From positions 32,044 to 96,043 of the forward strand of contig NZ_JANQOI010000137.1 in NCBI RefSeq assembly GCF_028289705.1: a stretch of 64,000 nucleotides of DNA. Direction: 5' to 3'. The first letter of the stretch is position 1. The number at the start of each line of letters is the position of its first letter. This document shows, in pieces, positions 9,328-18,765 of this stretch. The position numbers were made by a program, and so were the translations under genes. The DNA comes from Pelagibius sp. (GTDB lineage Bacteria > Pseudomonadota > Alphaproteobacteria > Kiloniellales > Kiloniellaceae). The notes under the pieces are model-generated. The model did no database searches and was not told where the DNA came from. It worked only from the letters and a program-made list of their open reading frames with translations.

Positions 9328-10215
9328 ATGACGGAAGATGCCATTTCGGCCCCGCGCCGCGAGTCCTCTCTGATCCGCCTCGTCAAGGGCATGGCGCTGA
9401 TCCGCGAAAGCTGGGTCGGCATGATCGGCCTCGGGATCATTTTCTTCTGGGTCTTGGTGGCGTTCTTTGCCGATGTGCTGGCGCCCTTTCCGCCCAATTC
9501 CCCCGGGGCGCCGATGACCTTGCCGGGCGGCCCGGCCATCGACGGCACCAGCATTCACTGGCTGGGCACCGACCATCTGGGGCGCGACATTCTCTCGCGG
9601 ATCATCTACGGCTCGCGCCAGGTGCTGCTCTATGCGCCCCTGGCCACGGTCTGCGCCTATGCGGTGGGCATTCCCATGGGCCTTGCCGCCGGCTACCGCC
9701 GCGGCTTGACGGACGATGTGCTTTCGTTCATCGCCAACGTCATTCTCTCCTTCCCGGTGCTGGTGCTCTACATCATCATCATCGCCACCATCGGCGCTTC
9801 CGGCTTCAACATCGTGATCGCCGTCACCTTCGCCTCGGCACCCGGCATCATGCGTATCGTGCGCGGACTGGTGCTCGACCTGCGTAATCGTGAGTACGTC
9901 TTCGCCGCCGAGACGCGTGGCGAATCGTCCTGGCGGATCATGATGGTGGAGATTCTGCCCAATGCGCGCGGCCCGCTGATCGTCGACTCCTGCCTGCGCC
10001 TGGGTTACGTGATCATCACCATCGGGACGCTCGGCTTCCTAGGCCTCGGCCTGCCGCCGCCCGATCCCGACTGGGGCGGGATGATCACCGAGACCCGGAC
10101 CTTCATTCCCTTCATGCCGCATATGGCGGTCTTCCCCTGCATTGCGATTTCCTCGCTGGTGCTTGGTTTCAACCTGCTGGCCGACGGCCTGCGCGAAGTC
10201 TCCTTGCGGGACTAG
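9328..10215 (+). CDS. Peptide ABC transporter permease (DppC-like)
   Basis: A 295-residue DppC/OppC-type permease. The N-terminal cytosolic segment leads into one membrane helix (GMIGLGIIFFWVLVAFFADV). The family motif WLGTDHLGRDILSRIIYGSR lies near residues 75-94. The C-terminus has the PPPDPDWGGMI block typical of OppC proteins. AGGAGGGCG lies directly before the ATG. It pairs with the DppB-like protein to form the membrane channel, and is followed 11 bp later by the fused ATPase gene. Confidence 0.93.
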   Translation: MTEDAISAPRRESSLIRLVKGMALIRESWVGMIGLGIIFFWVLVAFFADVLAPFPPNSPGAPMTLPGGPAIDGTSIHWLGTDHLGRDILSRIIYGSRQVLLYAPLATVCAYAVGIPMGLAAGYRRGLTDDVLSFIANVILSFPVLVLYIIIIATIGASGFNIVIAVTFASAPGIMRIVRGLVLDLRNREYVFAAETRGESSWRIMMVEILPNARGPLIVDSCLRLGYVIITIGTLGFLGLGLPPPDPDWGGMITETRTFIPFMPHMAVFPCIAISSLVLGFNLLADGLREVSLRD

Positions 10216-10226
10216 AGGAGGACGTC

Positions 10227-12338
10227 ATGGCAAACGGCGGAAACGGCTACGACGGCCCGGTTCTGGAGTGCAGGGACCTCTGCATCTCCTATTTCACCCG
10301 GGCCGGCGAAATCCCTGCGGTGATCGATTTCAACCTGACCCTCGAACAGGGCGGGTCGGTGGGCCTGGTGGGCGAGTCCGGTTGTGGCAAGTCCACGGTC
10401 GCCATGGCCATCATGCAGTACCTCGGCAAGAACGGCGCCATCGTCGGTGGGCAGGTGCTTTACAAGGGCCGCGACCTGTCCTCCTTCAGCCAGGAAGAGT
10501 TGCGCCAGTTGCGCGGCAACGAGATCTCCATGGTCTACCAGGAGCCCATGGCCTCGCTGAACCCCAGCATGACTCTGGGCCGGCAGTTGATGGAAGTGCC
10601 ACTCTGTCACGAGGACATCAGCGAGAAGGAGGCCTACGACCGCGCCGCCCAGATCCTGGCCGACGTCAAGCTGCCGGACCCCGACCGGGTGATGGCAGCC
10701 TATCCGCATCAGATTTCCGGCGGCCAGCAGCAGCGCGTGGTCATCGCCATGGCGCTGCTGTCCAATCCCTCGCTGCTGCTGCTCGACGAGCCGACGACGG
10801 CCCTCGACGTGACGGTGGAGGCGGGCATCGTCGAACTGATCGGCGAGATCGCCGGGCGCTTCAACACCTCGATGGTCTACATCTCCCACAATCTGGGACT
10901 GATCCTGGAGACCTGCGACCGGGTCAACGTCATGTATTCCGGGGTGGTGGTGGAGCACGGCTCCGTCTCCGAGGTCTTCGACCACATGCGCCACCCCTAT
11001 ACCAAGGGCCTGTTCGGCTGCATTCCCCTGCCCGGTGCCGACAAGACTGCGCATCCCTTGGTCCCCATCCGCGGGCAACTGCCGCTCCCCCACCAGCGCC
11101 CCAGCGGCTGCTACTTCGGGCCGCGCTGCGACTTCTTCACCGGCGGAACCTGCGACCAGGACGGGCTGCACATGACCGAGGTGCCCAACGAGCCGGGGCA
11201 TACCGTGCGCTGCCGCCGCTGGCAGGAGATCGATTGGGACAGCTACAATCCCGAGGGCGTGGGGGCCGGCGACATGCAGGCCGGAGACGTGGTGCTCTCC
11301 ATCGACAACATGAAGAAGTACTACGAGGTCACCGACAACTCGATCGCCGCCATGATCAAGGGCAATCGGGTGCGCCACGTCAAAGCCAACGAGAGCATCA
11401 CCTTCGATGCACGCTCCTGCGAGACGGTGGCCATCGTCGGCGAGTCCGGCTGCGGCAAATCGACGTTCGCCAAGGTGCTGATGGGCCTGGAGACCGCCAC
11501 CGAAGGCAAGGTGGTGTTCAACGGCAAGGACATTTCCCAGGAGGAGGTCCAGAAGCGCTCGCCGGAGCAGATCGGCTCCATGCAGATGGTCTTCCAGAAC
11601 CCCTTCGACACCTTGAACCCCAGTCACACGGTGGGCTCCCAGCTCGCCCGGGTGATCCGCAAGTTCGGCGTCGAGACCGACAAGCACAAGGTCGAGGCCC
11701 GGGTCATGGAACTGCTGGATCTGGTGAAGCTGCCGCGCGAATTCGCCCGGCGCAGGCCGCGCCAGCTTTCCGGCGGACAGAAGCAGCGCGTCGGGATCGC
11801 CCGGGCCTTTGCTGGCAATCCCTCCACGGTGGTCGCCGACGAGCCGGTCTCGGCGCTCGACGTTTCCGTGCAGGCCGCGGTGACCGGGCTGTTGATGGAC
11901 ATCCAGTCCACCTATCGCACCACGCTGCTGTTCATCAGCCACGATCTCAGCCTGGTGCGCTATCTGGCGGACCGGGTGGTGGTGATGTACCTCGGCAACA
12001 TCGTGGAGCAGGGGACGACGGACGAGGTCTTCGCGCCGCCCTATCACCCTTACACGGAGGCGCTGCTCTCGGCGGTTCCCATCGCCGACACCTCGGTGGA
12101 GAAGAAGCGGATCATCTTGGAAGGCAATCTGCCCTCGGTCACCAACCCGCCGAGCGGATGCCCCTTCAACACCCGTTGCCCGCGCAAGATCGGCGAGATC
12201 TGCGAGACCCAGGCGCCGCCGACCTACGAACCGACGTCGGGACACCAGATCGCCTGCCACCTCTCGGTTGAGAGTTTTGAGGCGATGCAGCCGGTGATCG
12301 TGCAGGCGGACCAGCCTGCCAGCCCGGCAGCGGAGTAG
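10227..12338 (+). CDS. Fused double ABC ATPase of the peptide importer (DppD-DppF type)
   Basis: A 703-residue protein with two complete ATP-binding cassettes. The first has Walker A GESGCGKST at residues 50-58, signature SGGQQQRV near 163 and Walker B LLLLDEP. The second has Walker A at about 405-413, signature LSGGQKQRV and Walker B VVADEP. Each cassette ends with the oligopeptide-transporter C-terminal Cys cluster, CYFGPRCDFFTGGTC and CPFNTRCPRKIGEIC, which may bind an Fe-S cluster. Normally DppD and DppF are separate, so this fusion gives both ATPases in one chain. GAGGAGG precedes the ATG. It is the last gene of the importer operon. Confidence 0.94.
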   Translation: MANGGNGYDGPVLECRDLCISYFTRAGEIPAVIDFNLTLEQGGSVGLVGESGCGKSTVAMAIMQYLGKNGAIVGGQVLYKGRDLSSFSQEELRQLRGNEISMVYQEPMASLNPSMTLGRQLMEVPLCHEDISEKEAYDRAAQILADVKLPDPDRVMAAYPHQISGGQQQRVVIAMALLSNPSLLLLDEPTTALDVTVEAGIVELIGEIAGRFNTSMVYISHNLGLILETCDRVNVMYSGVVVEHGSVSEVFDHMRHPYTKGLFGCIPLPGADKTAHPLVPIRGQLPLPHQRPSGCYFGPRCDFFTGGTCDQDGLHMTEVPNEPGHTVRCRRWQEIDWDSYNPEGVGAGDMQAGDVVLSIDNMKKYYEVTDNSIAAMIKGNRVRHVKANESITFDARSCETVAIVGESGCGKSTFAKVLMGLETATEGKVVFNGKDISQEEVQKRSPEQIGSMQMVFQNPFDTLNPSHTVGSQLARVIRKFGVETDKHKVEARVMELLDLVKLPREFARRRPRQLSGGQKQRVGIARAFAGNPSTVVADEPVSALDVSVQAAVTGLLMDIQSTYRTTLLFISHDLSLVRYLADRVVVMYLGNIVEQGTTDEVFAPPYHPYTEALLSAVPIADTSVEKKRIILEGNLPSVTNPPSGCPFNTRCPRKIGEICETQAPPTYEPTSGHQIACHLSVESFEAMQPVIVQADQPASPAAE

Positions 12339-12463
12339 AACCCCCGGCCGCTCCGTTCTACCCGGACTACCGCTTCTGCGCCGCCGCGTTGGACCAGCGG
12401 AGCCTTGTGGCCGCCGTCATGCGGTCGTACCCTTTTGCCATGAATCACGGGGTTGGTGTCTCA

Positions 12464-13552
12464 ATGGTTAATGGCCGGACCGGGGGACTGTGGCGCCTGA
12501 TGGCGATGACTGCCTGCGTGGTTGCCGCCGCGGTCCTGTCGGCCTGTACCGTAGAGGTCGGCCCGCCGCCCGAGTCGGACCCTCCGTTGGTCGCGGAGCG
12601 GGAGAAGCAACCACCGCCGCCGCCACAACCCACCGAACCGCAGGCCTGGTCCCGGGACATCAATTTCGAGGGCGGGGAGCAGCGGGTCCAGCGCGATCAG
12701 ATGGCCGAGGGACTGGTCGGCGAAGCGGAAGCGCCCAATTACAGCGGGGAGCGCCTCACCTATGAGAGCGCCCTGTCCGGCGAACGTCCGCCGACGCCGG
12801 CCGAGCTGATGCGCGAACGCGCCCGCCAGCGGCTTCTGGAGGCCCAGGGCGGGGCAAACGGGACGGCCGCGGTGCCGCCGCCGCAGATCGCCGCCGCGCC
12901 TGTGGCGGACGTCAGCACTGAATCCCTGCCGGCCCAGGGTGACCAGGATGGCCAGGAGATTGAGACGGCGGAGCAGGCCCCGACGCCGCCCGTTGCCGCG
13001 GACGCGGCCGCGGATGCGATGGAGCCGATGTCTGAGGACCCGGTCGCCACGCCCTCCGCGGAGCCGATCGCAAGCGCGTCGAACCCGGACGCGGCCCCGG
13101 CCACGACCCCGACCACGACCCCGGCGGATGCGGGCGAAGACCAGACCCTGGCCGTGGCGCAGCCGACGGTCGCCGACCAGAAGCGCGCCGATCTGTCAGC
13201 CTCGGCAGAGGGCTCCAGTGCCTCGGTGACCGAGGAGGAGACGGCAGCGCTGCCTCTGGAGCCCTGGGATGCCCCTGCGGGCACCATTCTGGTCCAGGTC
13301 TCTGCAATCCAGGACAGGGGAAAGATCGCCGGCGAGTGGCAACGTCTGAAGGCGGGCTACCCCTCGGTCCTGGGTCCGCTGCGTCTGGTGGTGGAGGAGG
13401 CCAAGCTCGGCGACAAGGGGGTTTTCTTCCGTGTGCAGGCCGGCGGCTTCGCATCCCAGGAGCAGGCGGAAGAAGCCTGCTCTGTGCTGACGGGGCAGGG
13501 TCAGGCCTGCTTCGTGGTCGAGCGGCCCGCAGGGACGCAGGCGGAGTCTTAG
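12464..13552 (+). CDS. SPOR-domain lipoprotein with Pro/Ala/Thr-rich linker
   Basis: About 362 residues from the preferred ATG. A signal peptide ends in the lipobox VLSAC, with the lipidated cysteine at about residue 28. A disordered segment follows, rich in Pro, Ala, Glu and Thr, with a run of prolines (PPPPPQP) and a PATTPTTTPAD stretch. The last 90 residues form a SPOR domain (TILVQVSAIQDRGKIAGEW...GVFFRVQAGGF), which binds denuded septal peptidoglycan. The architecture suggests an outer-membrane lipoprotein reaching to the wall, perhaps in cell division. The frame is open to 12389 and the true start could be ATG at 12440; neither has a strong ribosome site. Confidence 0.8.
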   Translation: MVNGRTGGLWRLMAMTACVVAAAVLSACTVEVGPPPESDPPLVAEREKQPPPPPQPTEPQAWSRDINFEGGEQRVQRDQMAEGLVGEAEAPNYSGERLTYESALSGERPPTPAELMRERARQRLLEAQGGANGTAAVPPPQIAAAPVADVSTESLPAQGDQDGQEIETAEQAPTPPVAADAAADAMEPMSEDPVATPSAEPIASASNPDAAPATTPTTTPADAGEDQTLAVAQPTVADQKRADLSASAEGSSASVTEEETAALPLEPWDAPAGTILVQVSAIQDRGKIAGEWQRLKAGYPSVLGPLRLVVEEAKLGDKGVFFRVQAGGFASQEQAEEACSVLTGQGQACFVVERPAGTQAES

Positions 13553-13569
13553 GCGGAATCTCGGGCGGG

Positions 13570-13800
13570 TTAGCGCGTGATCCTGATTTCGCTGTCAGTG
13601 ACGGTGGCAAAGGGGACACGCATTGCGACCAGCTTCCATTCCGGTCCGCGGCCTTCCGCCCAGTGGCGAAACTGCTGCTTGGCGCGGTGCACCACCTCGT
13701 CTTCGCTCTGCTCGTGGGCACTGATCACCTGTTGGTAGATCTCCAGGTGAATCTGATGCTCATCGTCGTCCAGCTGAAGCTTCACATCGTACTTCGGCAT
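13570..13800 (-). CDS. Small hypothetical acidic protein
   Basis: A 76-residue protein that I do not recognise. It starts MPKYDVKLQLDDDEHQIHLE and is mainly charged, with a beta-then-helix look, no membrane segment and no cysteine. ATG at 13800 has a CAGGA site about 9 nt upstream; the frame is open to 13842 but the extra codons look like leader. It ends 18 bp from the stop of the SPOR protein on the other strand, a convergent pair. A cytosolic accessory protein is plausible. Confidence 0.6.
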   Translation of the reverse strand: MPKYDVKLQLDDDEHQIHLEIYQQVISAHEQSEDEVVHRAKQQFRHWAEGRGPEWKLVAMRVPFATVTDSEIRITR

Positions 13801-14021
13801 GGATTTGCATCCTGCTTTGATTTCATCGACCTTTAGGATCATGGGCTAAGACCCCTTGAGCTTTCGTTAAGTGAGCCGCAGGCCGGTTCGGAGCTTTGGT
13901 TAAGACTTCCTTAATCCCGGCTTGATAGCTCTCTAGTCGACGAATCGTTAACCTTGGTGTCATTTGAGTTAATATCGTTCTTTGTGAAACCCGGTGTCAG
14001 GGTTGGGATACGGGGGCAAGG

Positions 14022-17000
14022 ATGGGCCGGACCGCTCAGCCACTTTTTGAAGGAATGATCGGGAGTCTGCGCGGAACAGGCATGCCCCTCGGAGAGACAG
14101 GCCAAAGCATCGATCATTGGGATCCGGCGACCTTCGCCGGGCGGGCCATCGAACGGCTTCCCGTCGCCGTGGCCATCGCTGCGTGCAATGGCATGCAGAG
14201 CGAACCGTCGCTGATCTACGGCAACGCCGCCTTTGTCCGCCTGACGGCAACTGAGCCGTCGGCAGAGGCGCCGCGGCCGCTGTTGCAGTGCCTGGGCGCC
14301 GAGCGGAGCGTGGCAGAGGACCGGCGGGCCGCGCGTTGCCTGGATGACGGAGAGGGCTTTGTCGAAACGCTCTCCGCCTGTGTGCTCTCTGAGACGAAGA
14401 AATCGCTGCGCTGTCAGTGGGAACCGCTCGGCCTCGCTTTCGGCGGCGCGCCCTGCTGGACCGTGACCCTGACCGAGATGGAACAGCCCAGCAGCCTTCC
14501 CGACAGCGAAGACTGCCTGCGCATGGTTCTGGAGTATGCGCCGCTCTACATCAACTTCAAGGACCGGGAAGGGCGTTACATCGCCGCGAGCCGACAGTGG
14601 CGCAAGCTGCATAATCTCACGCCCCGGGAGCTGGCCGGCCGCCTGCCCGAGGAGATTTCGGAAGACAAGGACTGGGCCCGCCAGACCAGCAAGGCCGATC
14701 GCGAGGTTCTGGAGAGCGGGCGCCTCTTCGCCCAGGAAGAGTCCCTGATCATCAATGGCGAGTCGCGGACGGTCCTGACCATCAAGTTCCCGCGATTCGG
14801 ATCCGACGGAGAGATCATCGGACTGGGCACCCTGGGAAGCGATCTGACCGAGCGCAAGCGCGCGGAGCGGGCGCTGCTCCTCAGCGAGATGGAAGCCGCC
14901 CGGACCAAGGCCCTGCTCTCGGAAGCCGTCGAAAGCATGACCGACGGCTTCGTCTGGTACGGCGACGACGGCAACCTCATCCTCTGCAATCGCAAGTATC
15001 GGGAGCTCTTTCCGACGGTAGCGGAGGATCTCTGCCCCGGCGCGAACTACAACGACCTGGTGAAGCTGGCCTTCGACCGCGAGCAGTTCTCGGTTCTGGC
15101 GGTCGAAGAGTCCAGCCTGGAGGAGATGTCGCGGGCGGACTACATCAGGCAACAGCCTCGGTTCCGCACCAAGACCAGCGAGGGGCGCTGGATCGAGGCC
15201 CGCAATCACCCGGTGGAGGCCGGCGGCTTCATCGGTATCCGCCTGGATATCACCGAACAGGTTGCCGCGGAGGAAGCGCTGAAGGAGAGCGAGCTGCGCT
15301 TCAAGGATTTCGCCCAGTCCGGCCCCGGGGGCTTCTGGGAAATGGACGAGAACCTGCGGATTATCTCCTTCTTCGACGTGCAGACCGCCAGCGGGCGCTC
15401 GCGCCCCCTCGCGCAGGAGGCCATCGGCCGAACCCTCTGGGAGCTTTTTGCGGTCGATGTAGAGCAGCACGCCCAGTGGCAGAATTGCCGCAGGGATCTG
15501 GAGCTGCGGCGGCCCATCAAGGACCTGCGGGCGGCCTATCGCGACGAGGCCGGGCGCCACTACTTCTGGCGCATCAACGGCAAACCGCACTATGACCGGG
15601 CCGGACGTTTCAGCGGCTATCGCGGCGTGGCCGAGGACGAGACGGCGGAGGTGGAGGCGCGGCGGCGCGCGGAAGCGGCGGAGGCGCGGCTGATCGACGC
15701 CATCGAGAGCATGTCGGAAGGCTTTGCCCTCTACGATGCCGAAGACCGGCTGGTTCTCTGCAACAGCAACTACCGCAGCATCTGCGCCAACGGCGGTGCG
15801 CATGTGGTTCCGGGCATAGCCTTCGAGGAAATCATCCGCATCAATGTCGCCCATGGCTATATTCCGGGCCTGCAGAGCGGACGGGCCGTGGAGGATTGGA
15901 TTCAGCGCCGCCTTGCCAAGCACCGCTCCGCCAACAGCTGTGTGACGCAGCGCTGGTCCGACGGGCGCTATTTCATGGTGATGGAACGGCGCACGCGCGA
16001 GGGGGGGATCGCGTCGATCCTCAGCGACATTACGGCCTTGCAGAACGCCCGGCGGGATGCGGAGCGTGCCAACGACGCAAAAACACGATTTCTGGCCGCC
16101 GCCAGCCACGACCTGCGCCAGCCCCTGCACGCGATCGAGTTGTTCATCGCGGCCCTGGATGCGACGGTCGAGGGCGAGGACGCCCACGAAATCGTCGCCG
16201 ACCTGCGCGAGGCCTCGGAGGCGGCGGGACGGCTCCTGGACGCGCTCCTGGACATCTCGGAGCTGGAAACCGGCAAGCTCGAAGGACAGTTCCAGTCGTT
16301 CCCCGTGCAAAGGGTTCTGGACGGGATGCAGAAGGTCTACAGCCAGCAGGCGCGTCAGAAGAACCTGACTTTGCGCGTGGTCCCCTCAACGCAGTTGGTC
16401 TATAGCGACCCCGTCCTGCTGGAACGCATCCTCAGCAACCTTCTCTCCAACGCGGTGCGCTACACCGAGGCGGGGACCATCCTGCTTGGCTGCCGCCGGC
16501 GCGGGAGAAAGCTGTGCATCGAGGTCTGGGACACAGGTCCCGGAATTCCCGAAAACGAACGGGTCGCGGTCTTCGAGGAGTTCCACCAGCTTGAGAACCC
16601 TGCCCGGGATCGACGGAAAGGCGTTGGCCTGGGCCTTTCCATCGTTCAGCGGCTGGCCAACATCCTGGGTCACGAAGTCCACCTGCGCTCGCAGCCGGGC
16701 CACGGCAGCATGTTTGCCGTCGAGCTTACGCTGGCGGATACCACCCACGCCGTGGACGGCCCCCGCCGCTCAGCCGCGATTTTGCCACCGCCGCTGCAGG
16801 GCCTTCGGGTCTTGGTGATCGAGGACGATATCCAGGTTCAGAAGGCCATGTCGGCGGCGCTGGAGCCCGCGGGATGCCGGGTTTCCGTCGCATCGGACCA
16901 TCAGCAGGCCCATGAGCTACTGTGGGAGCTGGATGCAAAGGTCGACCTTATCGTGTCCGATTACCTCTTGCCCATGCAGGTCAACGGAGTCGAGACGGCC

Positions 17001-17201
17001 CTCAGTCTGCGCCGCGCCTGCGGCCGGCAAATCCCCGTCCTGATCGTAACCGCCGATCAGGGCGAGGGCCCGCGCCGGGAGATTGCCGCCCAGGGCTTCA
17101 ATGCCTTGCAGAAACCGGTCAGTTTCGAAGCGCTGCAGTCCGCCCTCACCAACCTGATCGAACGCGAAGACGACGATAGCTGGGGCTCAGCGGCAGAATA
17201 A
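14022..17201 (+). CDS. PAS-rich hybrid sensor histidine kinase with receiver domain
   Basis: A 1059-residue cytosolic kinase with no obvious membrane segments. After an N-terminal region of about 150 residues come four PAS-like units starting near 165 (ILEYAPLYINF-like), 300 (ESMTDGFVWY), 425 (GPGGFWEM) and 555 (ESMSEGFALY). The kinase core has SHDLRQPLHAIELF with the phospho-accepting histidine at residue 696. The ATPase domain has an N box (NLLSNAVRYTE) and a G box (GVGLGLSIVQRL). A C-terminal receiver domain has its phospho-aspartate at residue 980 (VSDYLLP). SHDLRQPLHA is the signature of NahK/ErcS'-type kinases, which usually pass phosphate to a separate phosphotransfer protein; none is adjacent. 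Confidence 0.92.
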   Translation: MGRTAQPLFEGMIGSLRGTGMPLGETGQSIDHWDPATFAGRAIERLPVAVAIAACNGMQSEPSLIYGNAAFVRLTATEPSAEAPRPLLQCLGAERSVAEDRRAARCLDDGEGFVETLSACVLSETKKSLRCQWEPLGLAFGGAPCWTVTLTEMEQPSSLPDSEDCLRMVLEYAPLYINFKDREGRYIAASRQWRKLHNLTPRELAGRLPEEISEDKDWARQTSKADREVLESGRLFAQEESLIINGESRTVLTIKFPRFGSDGEIIGLGTLGSDLTERKRAERALLLSEMEAARTKALLSEAVESMTDGFVWYGDDGNLILCNRKYRELFPTVAEDLCPGANYNDLVKLAFDREQFSVLAVEESSLEEMSRADYIRQQPRFRTKTSEGRWIEARNHPVEAGGFIGIRLDITEQVAAEEALKESELRFKDFAQSGPGGFWEMDENLRIISFFDVQTASGRSRPLAQEAIGRTLWELFAVDVEQHAQWQNCRRDLELRRPIKDLRAAYRDEAGRHYFWRINGKPHYDRAGRFSGYRGVAEDETAEVEARRRAEAAEARLIDAIESMSEGFALYDAEDRLVLCNSNYRSICANGGAHVVPGIAFEEIIRINVAHGYIPGLQSGRAVEDWIQRRLAKHRSANSCVTQRWSDGRYFMVMERRTREGGIASILSDITALQNARRDAERANDAKTRFLAAASHDLRQPLHAIELFIAALDATVEGEDAHEIVADLREASEAAGRLLDALLDISELETGKLEGQFQSFPVQRVLDGMQKVYSQQARQKNLTLRVVPSTQLVYSDPVLLERILSNLLSNAVRYTEAGTILLGCRRRGRKLCIEVWDTGPGIPENERVAVFEEFHQLENPARDRRKGVGLGLSIVQRLANILGHEVHLRSQPGHGSMFAVELTLADTTHAVDGPRRSAAILPPPLQGLRVLVIEDDIQVQKAMSAALEPAGCRVSVASDHQQAHELLWELDAKVDLIVSDYLLPMQVNGVETALSLRRACGRQIPVLIVTADQGEGPRREIAAQGFNALQKPVSFEALQSALTNLIEREDDDSWGSAAE

Positions 17202-17225
17202 CGTAGGGGATGGCTTACAGTCCTC

Positions 17226-18737
17226 TTGCGCCGCCGCTGCGGGCGTGAGCGAATAGCGCCTGCGTCGCGTCAATCAGCTTCGGACCTTCTCTTGGCCCCT
17301 GCGCCGATCGACAATTACTGGCTGCTGCTCGTCCTTGTTGCAGGGCTGATCCACCTGTCCGGCATTTTCTCGGCCCTTCACGCCGTGGTCCGCACCCGCA
17401 CGGCACAGGGGGCCGTTGCCTGGACCATCTCGCTGATCACCTTTCCTTATCTCGCGCTGCCGCTCTATTGGGTTTTCGGCCGCGGCAAGTTCCACGGCTA
17501 CGTCGCCGCGCGGCGCAGCGGCGACTTGAAGATCCACCACATCGCCGCCGATCTGCGCAGGCGTCTGCACGGGCCGCAGATCCGCTTCGATAGCGGCGGC
17601 AACGACAGTCTTGCTGTGTTCGAGCGCCTGGCGGGCATGCCCTTCACGGCGGGAAACCGCATCTCGCTGCTGCAGGACGGCGGCGCCACCTATGGTGCCA
17701 TGTTCAGTGCCATCGACGCCGCGGACCGCTATGTCCTGCTTCAGTCCTACATGATCCGCGATGACGATCTGGGCCGCGATCTCAAGGCGCGCTTGCTGCG
17801 CAAGGCCGCCGACGGCGTTGCGGTCTATCTGCTCTACGATGAGATCGGCAGCTACGGACTGCCGGCGGAGTTCGGTGCGGAGTTGCGGGCCGGCGGCGTC
17901 GATGTGCGGGCCTTTTCGACCACCCGGGGCCGGGTCAACCGCTTCCAGCTGAACTTCCGCAATCACCGCAAGACCCTGATCGTCGATGGCCTGACCGCTT
18001 TTGTCGGCGGCCTGAACTTCGGCGACGAGTATCTCGGGCGCGACGGAGCCGTCGGTGCCTGGCGCGACACCCATGTGCACTTCGCCGGGCCCGCCGTGCA
18101 GGCGGTCCAGTTGGCCTTCGTCGAGGACTGGTACTGGGCGGCCCGTGACGTGCCGGAGCTGTCCTGGAATCTCCAGGAGGGGAAGGGCGAGATGGCGGCC
18201 CTCGTTCTGCCCACGGGGCCGGCGGACTATTGGGACAGCTGCGAGCTCTTCCTGATCGAGGCCGTCTCCCGGGCGAGGCGGCGAATCTGGATCGCCAGTC
18301 CCTATTTCGTGCCCGACGAACAGATCCTTGCCGCCCTCCAGCTTGCCCGCCTGCGCGGGGTCGAGGTTCGGCTGCTGCTGCCCAACAAGGCCGATCACAT
18401 GCTCGTCGACAGGGCCAGCTATGCGCACTATCCGATGGCCGAGCGCGCGGGGATTGAGATCTATCGTTATGAAGCCGGCTTCCTGCACCAGAAGGTCCTG
18501 CTGATCGATGACGAGCTGGCCTCCGTCGGCACGGCAAATCTCGACAACCGCTCCTTCCGCCTGAACTTCGAGATCTCGCTGGTCGTCTGGGACGCCCGTT
18601 TTGCCGAGCAGGTTGAGGCCATGCTGCTGCGCGACTTTACGGTCAGCCGGCGGGTGATTGCCGGTGAGCTGGACGAGAAGTCTCTCTGGTTTCGCTTCGG
18701 GGTCAGCCTGTCGCGCCTGCTGGCGCCGATCCTGTGA
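17226..18737 (+). CDS. cls: Cardiolipin synthase, phospholipase D superfamily
   Basis: Up to 503 residues. Two N-terminal membrane helices (LLLVLVAGLIHLSG and a second around AWTISLITFPYLALPLYWV) precede two HKD motifs: HRKTLIVDG with H247 and HQKVLLIDD with H421. Together these define a bacterial cardiolipin synthase that joins two phosphatidylglycerols in the inner membrane. The start is uncertain. The frame opens at TTG 17226 with no ATG or GTG before the first helix, and TTG at 17292, just before APAPIDNYW, is an alternative that keeps both helices. The convergent tadC gene ends 29 bp downstream. Confidence 0.9.
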   Translation: MRRRCGRERIAPASRQSASDLLLAPAPIDNYWLLLVLVAGLIHLSGIFSALHAVVRTRTAQGAVAWTISLITFPYLALPLYWVFGRGKFHGYVAARRSGDLKIHHIAADLRRRLHGPQIRFDSGGNDSLAVFERLAGMPFTAGNRISLLQDGGATYGAMFSAIDAADRYVLLQSYMIRDDDLGRDLKARLLRKAADGVAVYLLYDEIGSYGLPAEFGAELRAGGVDVRAFSTTRGRVNRFQLNFRNHRKTLIVDGLTAFVGGLNFGDEYLGRDGAVGAWRDTHVHFAGPAVQAVQLAFVEDWYWAARDVPELSWNLQEGKGEMAALVLPTGPADYWDSCELFLIEAVSRARRRIWIASPYFVPDEQILAALQLARLRGVEVRLLLPNKADHMLVDRASYAHYPMAERAGIEIYRYEAGFLHQKVLLIDDELASVGTANLDNRSFRLNFEISLVVWDARFAEQVEAMLLRDFTVSRRVIAGELDEKSLWFRFGVSLSRLLAPIL

Positions 18738-18765
18738 TCCGGCGGCGAGTGGGCTCGCAGGCCGG

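Noticed and set aside
10212..12260. Long frames on both strands overlapping the fused ATPase
   Set aside because: Only the frame 10227-12338 has Walker A, signature and Walker B motifs in both halves.
12331..12361. Possible terminator after the ABC ATPase gene
   Set aside because: GTAGAAC and GTTCTAC can pair, as can CGGAG with CTCCG, but the loop is long and no T-run follows.
13911..16310. A 799-codon minus-strand frame
   Set aside because: It is antisense to the hybrid kinase, whose H, N, G and receiver motifs are intact.
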